This document shows positions 8,772-18,971 of a DNA stretch of 64,000 bases, piece by piece. This stretch comes from Vibrio variabilis. GTDB lineage: Bacteria > Pseudomonadota > Gammaproteobacteria > Enterobacterales > Vibrionaceae. Location of the stretch: positions 1 to 64,000 of the forward strand of contig NZ_JYJK01000096.1 of the NCBI RefSeq assembly GCF_003263785.1. The letters run 5' to 3'. The notes under the pieces were generated by a model. That model was not told the origin of the DNA and searched no databases. It worked only from the letters and a program-made list of their open reading frames with translations. Each line of letters begins with the position of its first letter. Position 1 is the stretch's first letter. Position numbers and translations under genes: made by a program.

Positions 8772-11183
8772 ATGAAATTTGGATATTTTGATGACGCGGC
8801 GAAGGAATATGTAGCCACGACACCGTGCACACCGATTAAATGGTGTAATTATGTGGGCACGCTCAATTTTGGCGGCTTGGTGGATAGTAATGGTGGAGTG
8901 CTGCTGTGTAAGGGGGACCCAGCACTCAACAGGATCACCAAATACATCGCCCAGCTGCCAAACTCCGACTTTAAGGGCTCGACAACCTATATCAAGGTGC
9001 AAGACTCGGACGGTAATGTGGAGATCTTTTCGCCGTTCTATACTCCGACGTTGAAACCTTTAGAACGCTACGAAAATCATACAGGCTTGTCGTATACCAC
9101 TATTGTCTCGGAAGGATATGGAGTCCGTTGTGAAGCGACGTTTTTCGTACCTCATACGGATCCCGTGTTGCTGCAAGATATTAAGATTACCAATATCTCG
9201 GACAAAAAGTTGCACGTTGATGTGATCCCTGTTTATGAATTCACCCATTTTGACGCATTGAAACAGCTTCTCAATGCAGACTGGGTACCACAAACGATGA
9301 CATTAAAAGCACACAAGCAGGCAAGTGGACATACTGTTCTCGAGCAATATGCATTTATGAAGCGGGACTACTCAGTAAACCTAATGACAGCGGATAGGTT
9401 AGCGACTTCTTTCGATGGTGATCGCCAACAATTCCTTGGTGACATGGGTTACGGAAGTTGGGCAGCGCCGCAAGCATTGAACAATGAAGAGCTCAATAAC
9501 TCCGAATGTTTACGTGGCGATAATATTGGAGCATTGAACCTAAGGTTGGGCTGGCTAGAGCCAGAGCAGCAAGAGCGCACTGTGGTGCAGTTAACTCAGA
9601 TGGAAAGTTTAGAACAAGCGACGGAGCTTCTTGCCAAATATCGCGATCACCAAACGGTCGATGAGGCGTTTAACGCGCTGGCTTCTCATTGGGAGCAGTA
9701 TTTAGCAACACTGCACGTCGACACGCCAGATCTGGCTATGAACTCAATGCTGAACGTACACAACCCACGCCAGTGTCATACCACTAAAAACTGGTCGCGT
9801 TACTTGTCGCTGTATCAGTTGGGTTATGGTGCGCGTGGTATCGGCTTTAGGGATTCTTCTCAAGATACCTTGGGTGTTATCTCCCATATGCCTGAAGAAG
9901 CTCGCGAGTTGATTGAGCGACTGCTAACCGTACAAAACACCGATGGTTCGGCTATGCACCAGTTCTTCCCATCAACCATGGAAGCCAATGCCGGTGACTC
10001 ACGGGAGGAAGAAGACCGTCCAGATTATTACGGTGATGATCACCTCTGGATTATCTTTGCTGTCACTCAGTACGTAAAAGAGACCGGTAATGCCGCGTTT
10101 CTAGATAAGGTGCTTCCTTATTATCAAAAAGACAAACTGGGCAACCCTGTCGAGTCGGCAACCATTTGGGATCATTTGTGCCGCGCGATTGAGTTTACGT
10201 ACAGCAATCGCGGTCAACATGGTTTGCCGCTATTAGGTTTTGCTGACTGGAATGATACGGTCAACCTGCCGACTGGCGCTGAGTCTATGATGATCGCCAA
10301 TATGTACGGTAAGGCGCTACTGGATATGCTCGATCTCTGCAAACTGCGTACAGACAGTGCGTTAGCGCAGCGTTTTGAAGAGTACTATCAAGAGATGCAG
10401 CGTATCGTCAATGACTATGGTTGGGACGGGCAGTGGTACATTCGCTACTTTGATGAGAAAGGCGAGCCGATCGGCTCACATGTGAATCAGCAAGGCCAGA
10501 TATACACTAATGGTCAAAGCTGGCCAGTCATTTCAGAGTTTGCAACTGAAGAGCGTGCGACTCAAGCGTTAGAGTCTGTGTATCAAAAGCTCAATACACG
10601 TAATGGTATTAAGTTGTCGACACCGGGCTACAACGGGTTTGATCCAAAATTGGGCGGTGTATCCACTTATCCACCGGGCGCGAAAGAGAATGGCGGTATA
10701 TTCTTGCACTCTAACCCATGGGTCATGATCGCTGAAGCGAAAATGGGCAATGGTGATAGAGCTTATGAATACTATCGTCAAATCAACCCAGCATCGAAAA
10801 ACGATCACATTGATGTGTTTGAATCTGAACCCTACTGTTATCCGCAGAACATCTTAGGGGATGAACATGAGCAATTTGGCTTAGGCAGAAATGCTTGGTT
10901 GTCGGGTACGTCGTCTTGGACTTACGTGGCGGGTACACAGTGGATTTTAGGTGTTCGACCAGATGTCGACGGCCTGATCATCGACCCATGTATTCCCAAA
11001 GCCTGGCCTGGGTTTAAAGTGAAACGTCAGTTCCGCGGAGCCACTTACTGCATTGAAGTGACCAACCCAGAACACGTTTCGAAAGGGGTTACGAAACTGC
11101 TGGTTAACGGCGAACTGATTGAGGGTAACAAGATCCCAGTGCTTGCAGAAGGTGAACACCAAATCGAAGTGACACTCGGGTAG
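8772..11183 (+). CDS. GH94 glycoside phosphorylase, cellobiose-phosphorylase type
   Basis: Intact 803-residue inverting phosphorylase that cleaves a beta-glucosyl disaccharide with inorganic phosphate to give alpha-glucose 1-phosphate, saving ATP. Family marks include GIGFRDSSQD, DRPDYYGDDHLW, the catalytic acid motif GFADWNDTVN, and the C-terminal WLSGTSSW and GLIIDPCIP segments. There is no signal peptide. The start at 8772 (MKFGYFDD) matches the usual N-terminus of the family. It follows the ATPase gene by 72 bases. Cellobiose is the most likely substrate given the neighbouring GH1 and GH9 genes, but other GH94 specificities (chitobiose, laminaribiose, cellobionate) cannot be excluded by eye. 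Confidence 0.85.
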   Translation: MKFGYFDDAAKEYVATTPCTPIKWCNYVGTLNFGGLVDSNGGVLLCKGDPALNRITKYIAQLPNSDFKGSTTYIKVQDSDGNVEIFSPFYTPTLKPLERYENHTGLSYTTIVSEGYGVRCEATFFVPHTDPVLLQDIKITNISDKKLHVDVIPVYEFTHFDALKQLLNADWVPQTMTLKAHKQASGHTVLEQYAFMKRDYSVNLMTADRLATSFDGDRQQFLGDMGYGSWAAPQALNNEELNNSECLRGDNIGALNLRLGWLEPEQQERTVVQLTQMESLEQATELLAKYRDHQTVDEAFNALASHWEQYLATLHVDTPDLAMNSMLNVHNPRQCHTTKNWSRYLSLYQLGYGARGIGFRDSSQDTLGVISHMPEEARELIERLLTVQNTDGSAMHQFFPSTMEANAGDSREEEDRPDYYGDDHLWIIFAVTQYVKETGNAAFLDKVLPYYQKDKLGNPVESATIWDHLCRAIEFTYSNRGQHGLPLLGFADWNDTVNLPTGAESMMIANMYGKALLDMLDLCKLRTDSALAQRFEEYYQEMQRIVNDYGWDGQWYIRYFDEKGEPIGSHVNQQGQIYTNGQSWPVISEFATEERATQALESVYQKLNTRNGIKLSTPGYNGFDPKLGGVSTYPPGAKENGGIFLHSNPWVMIAEAKMGNGDRAYEYYRQINPASKNDHIDVFESEPYCYPQNILGDEHEQFGLGRNAWLSGTSSWTYVAGTQWILGVRPDVDGLIIDPCIPKAWPGFKVKRQFRGATYCIEVTNPEHVSKGVTKLLVNGELIEGNKIPVLAEGEHQIEVTLG

Positions 11184-11184
11184 A

Positions 11185-11211
11185 TAAAAAAAGGGGCGCT
11201 TAGCGCCCCTT
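11185..11211. terminator. Intrinsic terminator between GH94 and the mutarotase-like gene
   Basis: GGGGCGC at 11193-11199 pairs with GCGCCCC at 11203-11209. Read on the minus strand it is followed by seven T residues (11186-11192), a good terminator for the mutarotase-like gene. On the plus strand it directly follows the GH94 stop and can also stop that transcript. Confidence 0.8.
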
Positions 11212-11227
11212 CTAGCGGTGTGGTGGT

Positions 11228-12171
11228 TTAGGCTTGATAGCTAAACTGACATTGCCAAGTAAAACGCTCCAGTTGGTTGGGGTTTAGCTCTTTAAGGCCG
11301 ATATGATTGTTAAATGCATTCGCAGGGCAAGTCATGGGCTCAACAGCAACGTGGACTCGGAGTTGGGTGTATAGAGCTGAATGAATGGGTAGCTTGGGTC
11401 TTGCTGGTAACGAATAGAGGCTCGTTGATCTGCTCGTTCAAGAGACAAGGCGATAGGGCGTGACAACTCGAACTGAAAACAGTGATTCAGCTCCGCGTCG
11501 CCCAACCAAGCTCCTTTGGTAAACTGGTCAAATGGTTTGAATGAACCAGTAGGAAGGCCAGATTCTGAAACGAGTTCTTGGCTTGACGGCATGGTTAGTT
11601 TTACTTGGTCACGCTTGCAGCCTAACGAAAAGTATGGGTGCCATGCATCCCCATAGGGCAGGGAGTGAACGCTGGTATTCGTGATTTCGGTGGTGCAAGT
11701 TAGAACACCATCACTATCGATACGATAGATGACATCTAATAGGAAGCTGTGTGGAAAACCAGCGCAAAGGTGCTCGGTGTTGTAGCGAAGGGTCACTTCG
11801 GCATAGTCAACATTGGCATTGGTATGAAGGATTGAGAATGGTTGATTGTAAAGTAACCCGTGAACAGCATCTTGAGACCAAGGAAAGTTAGCGGGTAGGG
11901 CAAATGTTTGTTGTTGGAATTGGTATTGGCCGTTTTCTAGGCGGTTTGGGAATGGAAAGAGTTTGGCGCTACGAGAAAAGAACGGGTGGGTTTTGGTTAA
12001 TTCCTCCGCGCTCTGATAGCCCTGAATAAATGAAAAAGGACTGTTATTTACAATGAGTTTGTTTATTACTGCTCCAAAGTCTTGGATGATTTCCAATAAT
12101 ATGCCGCGCTTTGGGTTTTTAATTTGCAACGAACCAAAGTGGCCGAAGTTATCTTGAGTTATTTTAAACAT
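11228..12171 (-). CDS. Aldose 1-epimerase-like protein, frameshifted
   Basis: Mutarotase-superfamily protein, expected to interconvert sugar anomers. The beta-sandwich family segments include FFSRSAKLFPFPNRLENGQY, DAVHGLLYNQPF with the conserved histidine, and GDAWHPYF. The frame breaks near 11357: restoring one C gives NSESHVAVEPMTCPANAFN, the standard C-terminus of this family, and a stop at 11228. Corrected length is about 314 residues. GGAGT just before the ATG at 12171 favours that start over the ATG at 12183. It is divergent from the GH116 gene, with only about 60 bases between them, and lies head-to-tail against GH94 across a terminator. It may supply the correct anomer for glucose or xylose metabolism. 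Confidence 0.82.
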
Positions 12172-12232
12172 GTTCGACTCCATTTTTAATTGATGCTATC
12201 ACAATAAAAAAGATATTCAATAAGGGATTGTT

Positions 12233-15200
12233 ATGATTCTTAATATAGAAAAAACGACTTACAAGGGCACAGTGAATGAACTGTGTGCTAAGGGAAATGC
12301 GGTTGAATTTATTCAACCTTGGTACGTGCCTATCTCAACAACCCCTGATAACACAGGGATGGCAATAGGTGGGATTGGCAGCGCATTCACGCTGACGCCG
12401 CTTGGTTCTACACCAAACTTTAGCTTTGTTCCGGGGATTTTCATCGATGTTGAAACCGAGGGTCTAAACTTTAACGACTTCCACGTTTCAGTTATGGATA
12501 TTCCGATGGTTGATAATTTGGAAATAGCCGATATCGATGGGTTGATTCAGTATCTGAAATATTATCCAGTTGTGTTAAATGGCAACTTATCGACCGATAT
12601 TTCAATCGAAAAAATAGAAAGTGAAATTAAGCGAGCCCTGGTTGATACGACGTTTTATGGTGACAATAAAGAACGCTTTTCAAAATGGAACGTCGAATTT
12701 TCTGATAAAACACAGCGTGACTTAGAGCTTGAAGCAAACAGTGTTTCAACGCAAGTGCGAGTTGCTGTTGATTTCTTTGATGGACATTTGGTTAACAAAA
12801 CAGCTCAGCTTCGCTCGTTAAATGCAGTTAGCCAGTCGGCGATCGAAAGTGTGGCTCGTGAAGAAATTCAGTACCAAGCCATGTATCCCATTGCGCAGTA
12901 TCAGTATTCATCGTTTGAAGATATCAAACTGACTCGAAACGTGGTGTCACCTATTGTTAAGGGCGACAAAACCCTGTGCTCGTTGCCGCTTCACTGGAAC
13001 CTATTCTCAGCGGAAAATAAAGGTACTGAAACCAAAGTGGTGACGATTGTTCAGCCACTCACTAACCTTATTGGCTCTACCTACCGCAAAGGCCGCGATG
13101 GTGTGCAAGATTCATTTTGTACTCTGACGCAAAACCCAATCGATCAGTCGCACCGTCCTGTCACCATTACAACGGATAATTCGGTATTTAAAGGAGTGGC
13201 ACTGACAAGTCAGTCACCTTATGCGTCTGATATTGAGGGAGAAGTTTGCTTTGGTGTTCAATCGGACTCGGATTTACTTGAAAGCGGTAAAGTTACCGTC
13301 TCGGTAAAACCGTCGCTTTATACCACGCAATCGCAAAAAGCGCTGGAAACCAGCTTAAAAACTGGCCGAACCAATCAGTTGTTCGACAAAGGCATATACA
13401 GTGGCCGAGAATGCTTACAGGCCTTGGTTTGTGTTCAAGTGGAGCTTGAGCCAGGTCAAACGGTCGATCTTCGTTTCGTTCAGGTCATGGATCACAGCAA
13501 AATCTCCCTTGATGGATGGGAGTCGAGAAAATCGTACGCTCAATTTTACCAAGAATCACACCCGGCACAGTCGATACTTAAAGATACTCTGCCAAAGCTG
13601 AGCGATATCGAGCATCGAATTGTCTCTCAGCAACAGACATTTTATCAACAAGCTCAAGCGAACTTTGAAAGTAGTGAGAGCGCTGCCCGCTTTACCACAA
13701 TGGCAATGAATACTCTGTCGTTTCTGGCAGAATCTACAGTGTGGGATTGGAAGGATAAGTTCTTGGTGAAAGAGTGCGTGGACTATCCGTTCTTTAACTC
13801 GCTCGATGTGTATTTCTATGGCTCATTCTCTTTGCTTTACTTACTGCCAGAGCTCGATGGTGTCGTTATGCGCGAGTTTGCGGACGCGATTATGGCCTCC
13901 GATCCAACCAAACGTCGTTATTGGGAGTATGCCGAAAAGCCAAATGCAGAACTATGTGATGCAAAATATGAAGGCGTACGAGCCATTAAAGGTGCGGTTA
14001 TCCATGATTTAGGGAGTCCTTATGACATTCAGCCAGACGCCTATGATTGGCATAACGTGAAAGAGTGGAAAGATCTTGCACCTAAATACATCCTAATGGT
14101 TTATCGTCACTATGTGCATTCTAAAGACTTGTCGGTCGTTCAAGCCTGCTGGCCTGCCATTGTGGAAAGCGTTGAATATTTGACGGCGCTCATTGAAGAA
14201 GGTGACACACTGCCTCTGACGCGTGGTACGGATGATACCTTCGATAACTTAGCCTCTCATGGTATCTCCATTTACTGTGCTAGCTTGTGGTCCGCCGGAC
14301 TCAAAGCCGCCAGCAAACTGGCTAAATTGATGGAAGAAAACGACTTAGCAGATTGGTATCAACAACGCTCGTCTGCTGCGTTAGAAACGTTGGAGCGCGC
14401 ATTGTGGGATGAAAGAAACGGCTACTACCACTTCTTCGCAACGCCAGTCCAAGCCAAGCATTTAACGGGTGAAACGAATGACTCTCTGCAGTCATTAGCC
14501 TAACACTAACTGGCGATAAAACTGAAGATAAAAAGGTAATTAACGCTTATTTAGATAATGTTGATCTTGAGTCTGAACTGAGTATGTTCGAGCAGCGAGT
14601 TTCTAAAAAGCATCGTTTGCTAGAGCTCGCTCCGGATGTATTTACCGCCGCGTACAAGGACATCTTACTTGACTCAGATAACAGCTTCGGCGATGCCTTG
14701 CTTGCTGACAGTTATTTGAAACTGATTGGTGATAAAGGGTTGTTTGAAGGTGACAAAGTCGCTCGTACCCTAGATTACATCTACCGTACAAACTTTAAAG
14801 AGAATAGCCCGAAGTTAGGTGTGGCAAACATGACCCTTTGCGATGGCGCACCCCATGATGCGTTTCAGGCACAAGACGTTTGGATTGGTGTGCAGTTCAG
14901 TACTGCTACGGCGTTAAAACTTGCAGGTAAGCAGCAGCAAGCCGAGGCTTTGATTGACTCTGTTTACAACGCGCTTTACCACTACGCCAAGATCCCATTC
15001 GCCGCGCCGGAAGGGTTTAACTGTTCTGTCGTTGTTTCCCAATGTGATTTGGTGGAGCAGTTTAATGTGGTAGAAACGACAGCTGAGCAGTGGTTGCAAA
15101 GCTTGAAAGCGACAAACTGTGTTTTGGCTGATGGCCGGGTGAATCCAGAGCTGAGTTCAGACTTTGATGAATTTAGAGAGCGGTTTACAGACAGTATGCC

Positions 15201-15306
15201 TGTAGAGCAAGCGATGAAACTGCATACTTGGCTGCTTAATACCGGTCTCAAATATACGGCAGGGCGTTACTTTAGGCCGGGGATGATCTTTTCATATATG
15301 TATTAA
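12233..15306 (+). CDS. GH116 beta-glycosidase (glucosylceramidase family), cytoplasmic, frameshifted
   Basis: Long protein (about 1,024 residues after correction) without signal peptide. The second half matches GH116: FLVKECVDYPFFNSLDVYFY includes the predicted nucleophile E514, eleven residues before the sugar-binding D525, and TRGTDDTFDN includes the predicted acid/base D671. The spacing fits the known Thermoanaerobacterium enzyme as I remember it (E441, D452, D593). The C-terminal piece has DVWIGVQFSTATAL and a terminal RPGMIFSYMY. The frame is lost near 14500; restoring one C joins SLQSLALTLTGDKT. An AAGGG site precedes the ATG. GH116 members act on beta-glucosides, beta-xylosides or glucosylceramide. 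The position between glucan and xylan transport operons suggests an oligosaccharide substrate. Confidence 0.8.
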
Positions 15307-15622
15307 CGTTCAAGCCAATAAAGCGGCACTAACATTGAAAGGCTAGAGGCAACTCTAGCCCTTTTGACATTTTTAGCTTCGGTAACTTTGGAATGAGAAT
15401 AAAAACGTGAAACCAAAAAAATTGCTGTGTGATCAAAAGCAAATTAGCAATCAAATTTGTATGCAACCTATGAAACAAAGAGGCCTGTTTGGTGCGATAA
15501 ATTAATAGCAGTCACGGATGGTAAATATTGTAAATCCAGTTTTAAAAATCGGTATTGGTTGTCCCGTCACTCCCATATTAACTTGGTATCTACTTCGGGT
15601 TAATTTGGTTTTTGGTGAATAT
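15307..15622. other. Intergenic region before the second ABC operon
   Basis: This 316-base stretch holds a terminator for the GH116 gene (15341-15365) and, by position, the promoter of the ATPase-led operon. I saw no convincing CRP or LacI-type palindrome here. An in-frame upstream extension of the ATPase from 15518 has no support. Confidence 0.4.
15341..15365 (+). terminator. Intrinsic terminator after GH116 gene
   Basis: GGCTAGAG at 15341-15348 pairs with CTCTAGCC at 15353-15360 around a GCAA loop, followed by CTTTT. It lies 34 bases after the stop codon. Confidence 0.8.
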
Positions 15623-16681
15623 ATGGCATCAGTTCAATTACGGAATTTGATAAAGAACTATGGCGATACTGAGGTTGTTAAAGGCATTAACTTAGATATT
15701 CAACACGGCGAGTTTATCGTTCTGCTGGGACCCTCCGGCTGTGGTAAGTCAACGACGTTACGTATGCTTGCTGGGCTTGAGGATATCACTGACGGCGAGA
15801 TTTGCATCGAGCATGAGGTGATCAATGACCTTCACCCTATTGAACGTAACATCGCGATGGTGTTTCAGAGTTACGCGTTATATCCACACATGACAGTCGA
15901 AGAGAACATGGCTTTTGCATTAGAGAACCTCGGCGTTGACAAAAAAACACGCAAGCGCATGGTGGCGGAGATAGCAGAGGTTCTTGAGCTAACCCCGTTA
16001 CTTGATCGCAAACCAAAAGAGTTGTCTGGAGGTCAGCGTCAGCGGGTTGCAATGGGGCGTGCCATGGTTCGTAGTCCAGATGTATTTCTGTTTGATGAGC
16101 CATTGTCAAACTTAGATGCCAAGCTCCGCGGTCAAATGCGTTCAGAAATAAAACGTCTTCATCAACGCATTAAAACCACTGTCGTGTATGTAACTCACGA
16201 TCAGGTTGAAGCAATGACACTGGCTGATCGCATAGCGATTTTGAACGGCGGTGTGATTGAACAAATTGGCACGCCCAAAGAGATATACGGTCGGCCTAAA
16301 AACAAATTTGTCGCTAAGTTTATCGGCACTCCAGAAATGAATGTTCTGGAAAACCTCGGCGATGATGTCACCCCTTTTCTCGCAACGTCGATCGCCCAAC
16401 AAGTGCCTGACTTCAATGTACTGTCCATAGGCATTCGAGCGCAAGATTTCCATTTAAATGCCTGCGAGCTTGAGAGCGATAGCATTGGTTCGATTAAAGT
16501 CACTCTTGAACAGGTGGAGTTGATGGGCTCAGTGAAGCACCTGACATGCTTATTTTCCGATCAGCGAATAGTCGCGGAAGTACCGTACAGGGATGAACGA
16601 ACGCCGAACGAGTTCGAGCTGTACTTCGATATAAACAAAGTTCATGTGTTTGATGAAAAAGACCGATTAATAACCCAATAA
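15623..16681 (+). CDS. ABC transporter ATPase, MalK/MsmK/UgpC type (system 2)
   Basis: ATPase for the second CUT1 importer, 352 residues. Walker A GPSGCGKST is at residues 36-44, with the signature LSGGQRQ, Walker B FLFDEP and VTHDQ, then a shorter TOBE-like regulatory domain. The start at 15623 (MASVQLRN) aligns with the paralogue at 7605 and has GGTGA upstream. Here the ATPase leads its operon, whereas in system 1 it follows the GH1 gene, so the two transport operons have been rearranged since they diverged. The binding-protein gene starts nine bases downstream. Confidence 0.9.
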   Translation: MASVQLRNLIKNYGDTEVVKGINLDIQHGEFIVLLGPSGCGKSTTLRMLAGLEDITDGEICIEHEVINDLHPIERNIAMVFQSYALYPHMTVEENMAFALENLGVDKKTRKRMVAEIAEVLELTPLLDRKPKELSGGQRQRVAMGRAMVRSPDVFLFDEPLSNLDAKLRGQMRSEIKRLHQRIKTTVVYVTHDQVEAMTLADRIAILNGGVIEQIGTPKEIYGRPKNKFVAKFIGTPEMNVLENLGDDVTPFLATSIAQQVPDFNVLSIGIRAQDFHLNACELESDSIGSIKVTLEQVELMGSVKHLTCLFSDQRIVAEVPYRDERTPNEFELYFDINKVHVFDEKDRLITQ

Positions 16682-16690
16682 GGAATAACC

Positions 16691-17933
16691 ATGAAAAAGA
16701 ACATCATAACCTCTGCAATTCTCGTTTCCATGTTCTCTGCTGCGGCATTGGCCGAGAAAACGGAAATTACAGTTGCGTCGTTTCCTAACTTCAATCAAGT
16801 CGCTGAACTGGCGGTTCCTATGTTTGAGGAAAAGTACCCAAATATTAAAGTTAAGGTTGTAACTCTTGCGTATGGTGACCACCACAATGCGATGACTACA
16901 GCATTGGCAACCGGTGCCAATTTGCCAGATGTAATGGGTGTTGAATATAGCTATGTTGGTCAGTTCATTGAAAAAGGCGGCTTAGAGGATTTAGCAGCTT
17001 ATGGTGCTGGTCAGTTTACCGAACGTATGGTGCCGTTCTCTGTCGCACAAGCAACGAACTCAAAAGGGGTACTCTCAGCAATTCCAGCGGATATCGGGCC
17101 AGGAGCGACGTTCTACCGAGCCGATGTGCTTGAGGCCGCAGGGGTAACAGAAGAAGAGCTCCTTAAAGATTGGGATTCGTTTATCGCCGCAGGTAAGAAA
17201 GTGAAGCAGACAACGGGTAACTATTTGCTCGCCAATGCCGCTGACATCAAAGACATTGTTATTCGATCAAACCTTAAAGCAGGTGAGGGCGTCTACTTTG
17301 ATAAAGAACACAATATTCTAGTGAACTCCGAACGATTCAAAGAAGCGTTTTCGTTTGGCCAAGGCAGCGCGTGAAGCAGGTATCGATGCTGAAATTGGAG
17401 CTTGGTCTAACGAATGGACTGAAAGTCTTCGCCGCGGCACGGTATCGGTACAAATGATGGGAGCATGGCTGGGTGGACACCTTCAGACATGGATTGCACC
17501 AGACGCGGAAGGCAAATGGCGCACATCACAGCTTCCTAATGGCGCAATGGCAAGTTGGGGTGGGTCATTTTATGCCATTCCTAAAAAAGCTGAGCACAAA
17601 GATGAAGCTTGGAAATTCATCGAGTTTATGGCGACAGATAAACAAGTTCAGCTTGCTGGCTTCAAAGAAATTAATGCATTTCCAGTACTTAACGAAATAC
17701 ACCAAGATGACTTTTTCAATGAAAAGATTGCTTATCTTGGTGGACAACAAGCACGTCTGACTTGGCGTGAAGCTGCAGGGCATATTCCAGCAATTACGGT
17801 AGACCGTTATGACGAGGTTGCTCGCCAAGTGGTAAATGATGCGTTGGAGAAAGTGCTTGAAAAAGATGCGGACATCAACACCGTACTTGCCGATGCCGAG
17901 AAACAAATTAAACGTCGTGCTCGTCGTCGTTAA
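16691..17933 (+). CDS. CUT1 ABC transporter sugar-binding protein (system 2), frameshifted
   Basis: Periplasmic binding protein with a signal peptide ending near ALA-EK (residue 21). Removing one T from the run at 17348-17351 restores EAFRLAKAAREAG and gives 413 residues, exactly the length of the system 1 protein. Both proteins share YGDHHNAMTT-like and SWGGSFYAIP-like segments and a basic C-terminal tail (KRRARRR here, KRRTRNL there). Placement directly before permeases and a GH10 xylanase suggests xylo-oligosaccharides as ligand; this is inference. Confidence 0.86.
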
Positions 17934-17944
17934 ACCTTCCCTTT

Positions 17945-17966
17945 GGGGTCACGAGATGGTGACCCC
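17945..17966 (+). other. Intercistronic hairpin after binding-protein gene (system 2)
   Basis: GGGGTCAC at 17945-17952 pairs perfectly with GTGACCCC at 17959-17966. Only a weak T-rich stretch follows. It is at the same place relative to the binding-protein gene as the hairpin at 4326-4351, which suggests a shared role in setting high binding-protein and lower permease expression. Confidence 0.6.
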
Positions 17967-17996
17967 TTGTCATTAAGCTAATTTTGGTACTCTTTT

Positions 17997-18971
17997 ATGA
18001 CGACGATGACACGTTCAATTAATGCTAGCAGAGGCAATAATTTCTGGCTAAGAAAAGGAAATAAGATAGCGCCATATCTTTACATTTGCCCTTTCTTTAT
18101 TATTTTTGGTGTATTTGGCTTATTTCCACTACTGTTTTCGTTGTACCTGTCACTGCATTATTGGGAGCCAGCAGCTGGGCTTGCAGCGATGGAGTGGGTA
18201 GGTATTGAAAATTATGTATTCGCGTTGGAGGATGAATGGTTTCAAACCTCAATCTACAACACGTTTGTTATCGCGCTCAAGTCGGGTATCCCCCAACACG
18301 CCGTTGCATTGCCTTTGGCGTTTTTTATTCATACGAGCTTCACTCGTATGAGAAACACGGTGATTGGGATCTACTTTGTGCCTTATATTACGTCGACTGT
18401 GGCGATATCTCTGGTGTTCACCACACTGTTCTCACGTGATTATGGCATGGTGAACCAAGTTCTTACTTCGCTCGGTAATTTTACCATCGGTGATCTAAAA
18501 GTACTGGCCTGGTTGTTTCCTACTGAAAATGTAGATTGGTCTCGTCCTGCGTATACCAAAGACATGATTTCATTCGTGGTATTTTGGCGATTTGTGGGGT
18601 GGAACACGGTACTTTACTTGTCAGCTCTGCAAACCATTCCTAAAGACCTTTACGAAGCTGCGACCATGGATGGGGCGAACCGATATCAACAGTTTTGGTA
18701 TATCACGCTCCCTATGCTCAAGCCAATGGCGTTTTTTGCCGTCACCTTGACCATTATTGGTAACCTTCAGTTGTTTGAGGAGCCGTTCATTATTACCGGC
18801 GGTACGGGTGGCTTGGAACAAGCAGGTAAAACAGCAGCTATGCATATGTACATTACCGCCTTTGTAGAGAGTGATTTCGGTACTGCTTCGGCAATATCTT
18901 GGATTCTATTTATGATCATCGCTGGCTTAACATGGCTAAACAATAAACTGTTGGGTGGGAGCAATTACTAA
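17997..18971 (+). CDS. CUT1 ABC transporter permease (MalF type, system 2)
   Basis: Intact inner-membrane permease of 324 residues with six predicted membrane spans and the EAA loop EAATMDGANRYQQFWYITLP. It parallels the frameshifted permease at 4371 in length and in its FGVFGLFPLLFSLYLSLHYWEP region. The stop codon overlaps the next start by one base (TAATG), showing tight translational coupling. No strong ribosome site is visible before the ATG at 17997. Confidence 0.9.
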   Translation: MTTMTRSINASRGNNFWLRKGNKIAPYLYICPFFIIFGVFGLFPLLFSLYLSLHYWEPAAGLAAMEWVGIENYVFALEDEWFQTSIYNTFVIALKSGIPQHAVALPLAFFIHTSFTRMRNTVIGIYFVPYITSTVAISLVFTTLFSRDYGMVNQVLTSLGNFTIGDLKVLAWLFPTENVDWSRPAYTKDMISFVVFWRFVGWNTVLYLSALQTIPKDLYEAATMDGANRYQQFWYITLPMLKPMAFFAVTLTIIGNLQLFEEPFIITGGTGGLEQAGKTAAMHMYITAFVESDFGTASAISWILFMIIAGLTWLNNKLLGGSNY

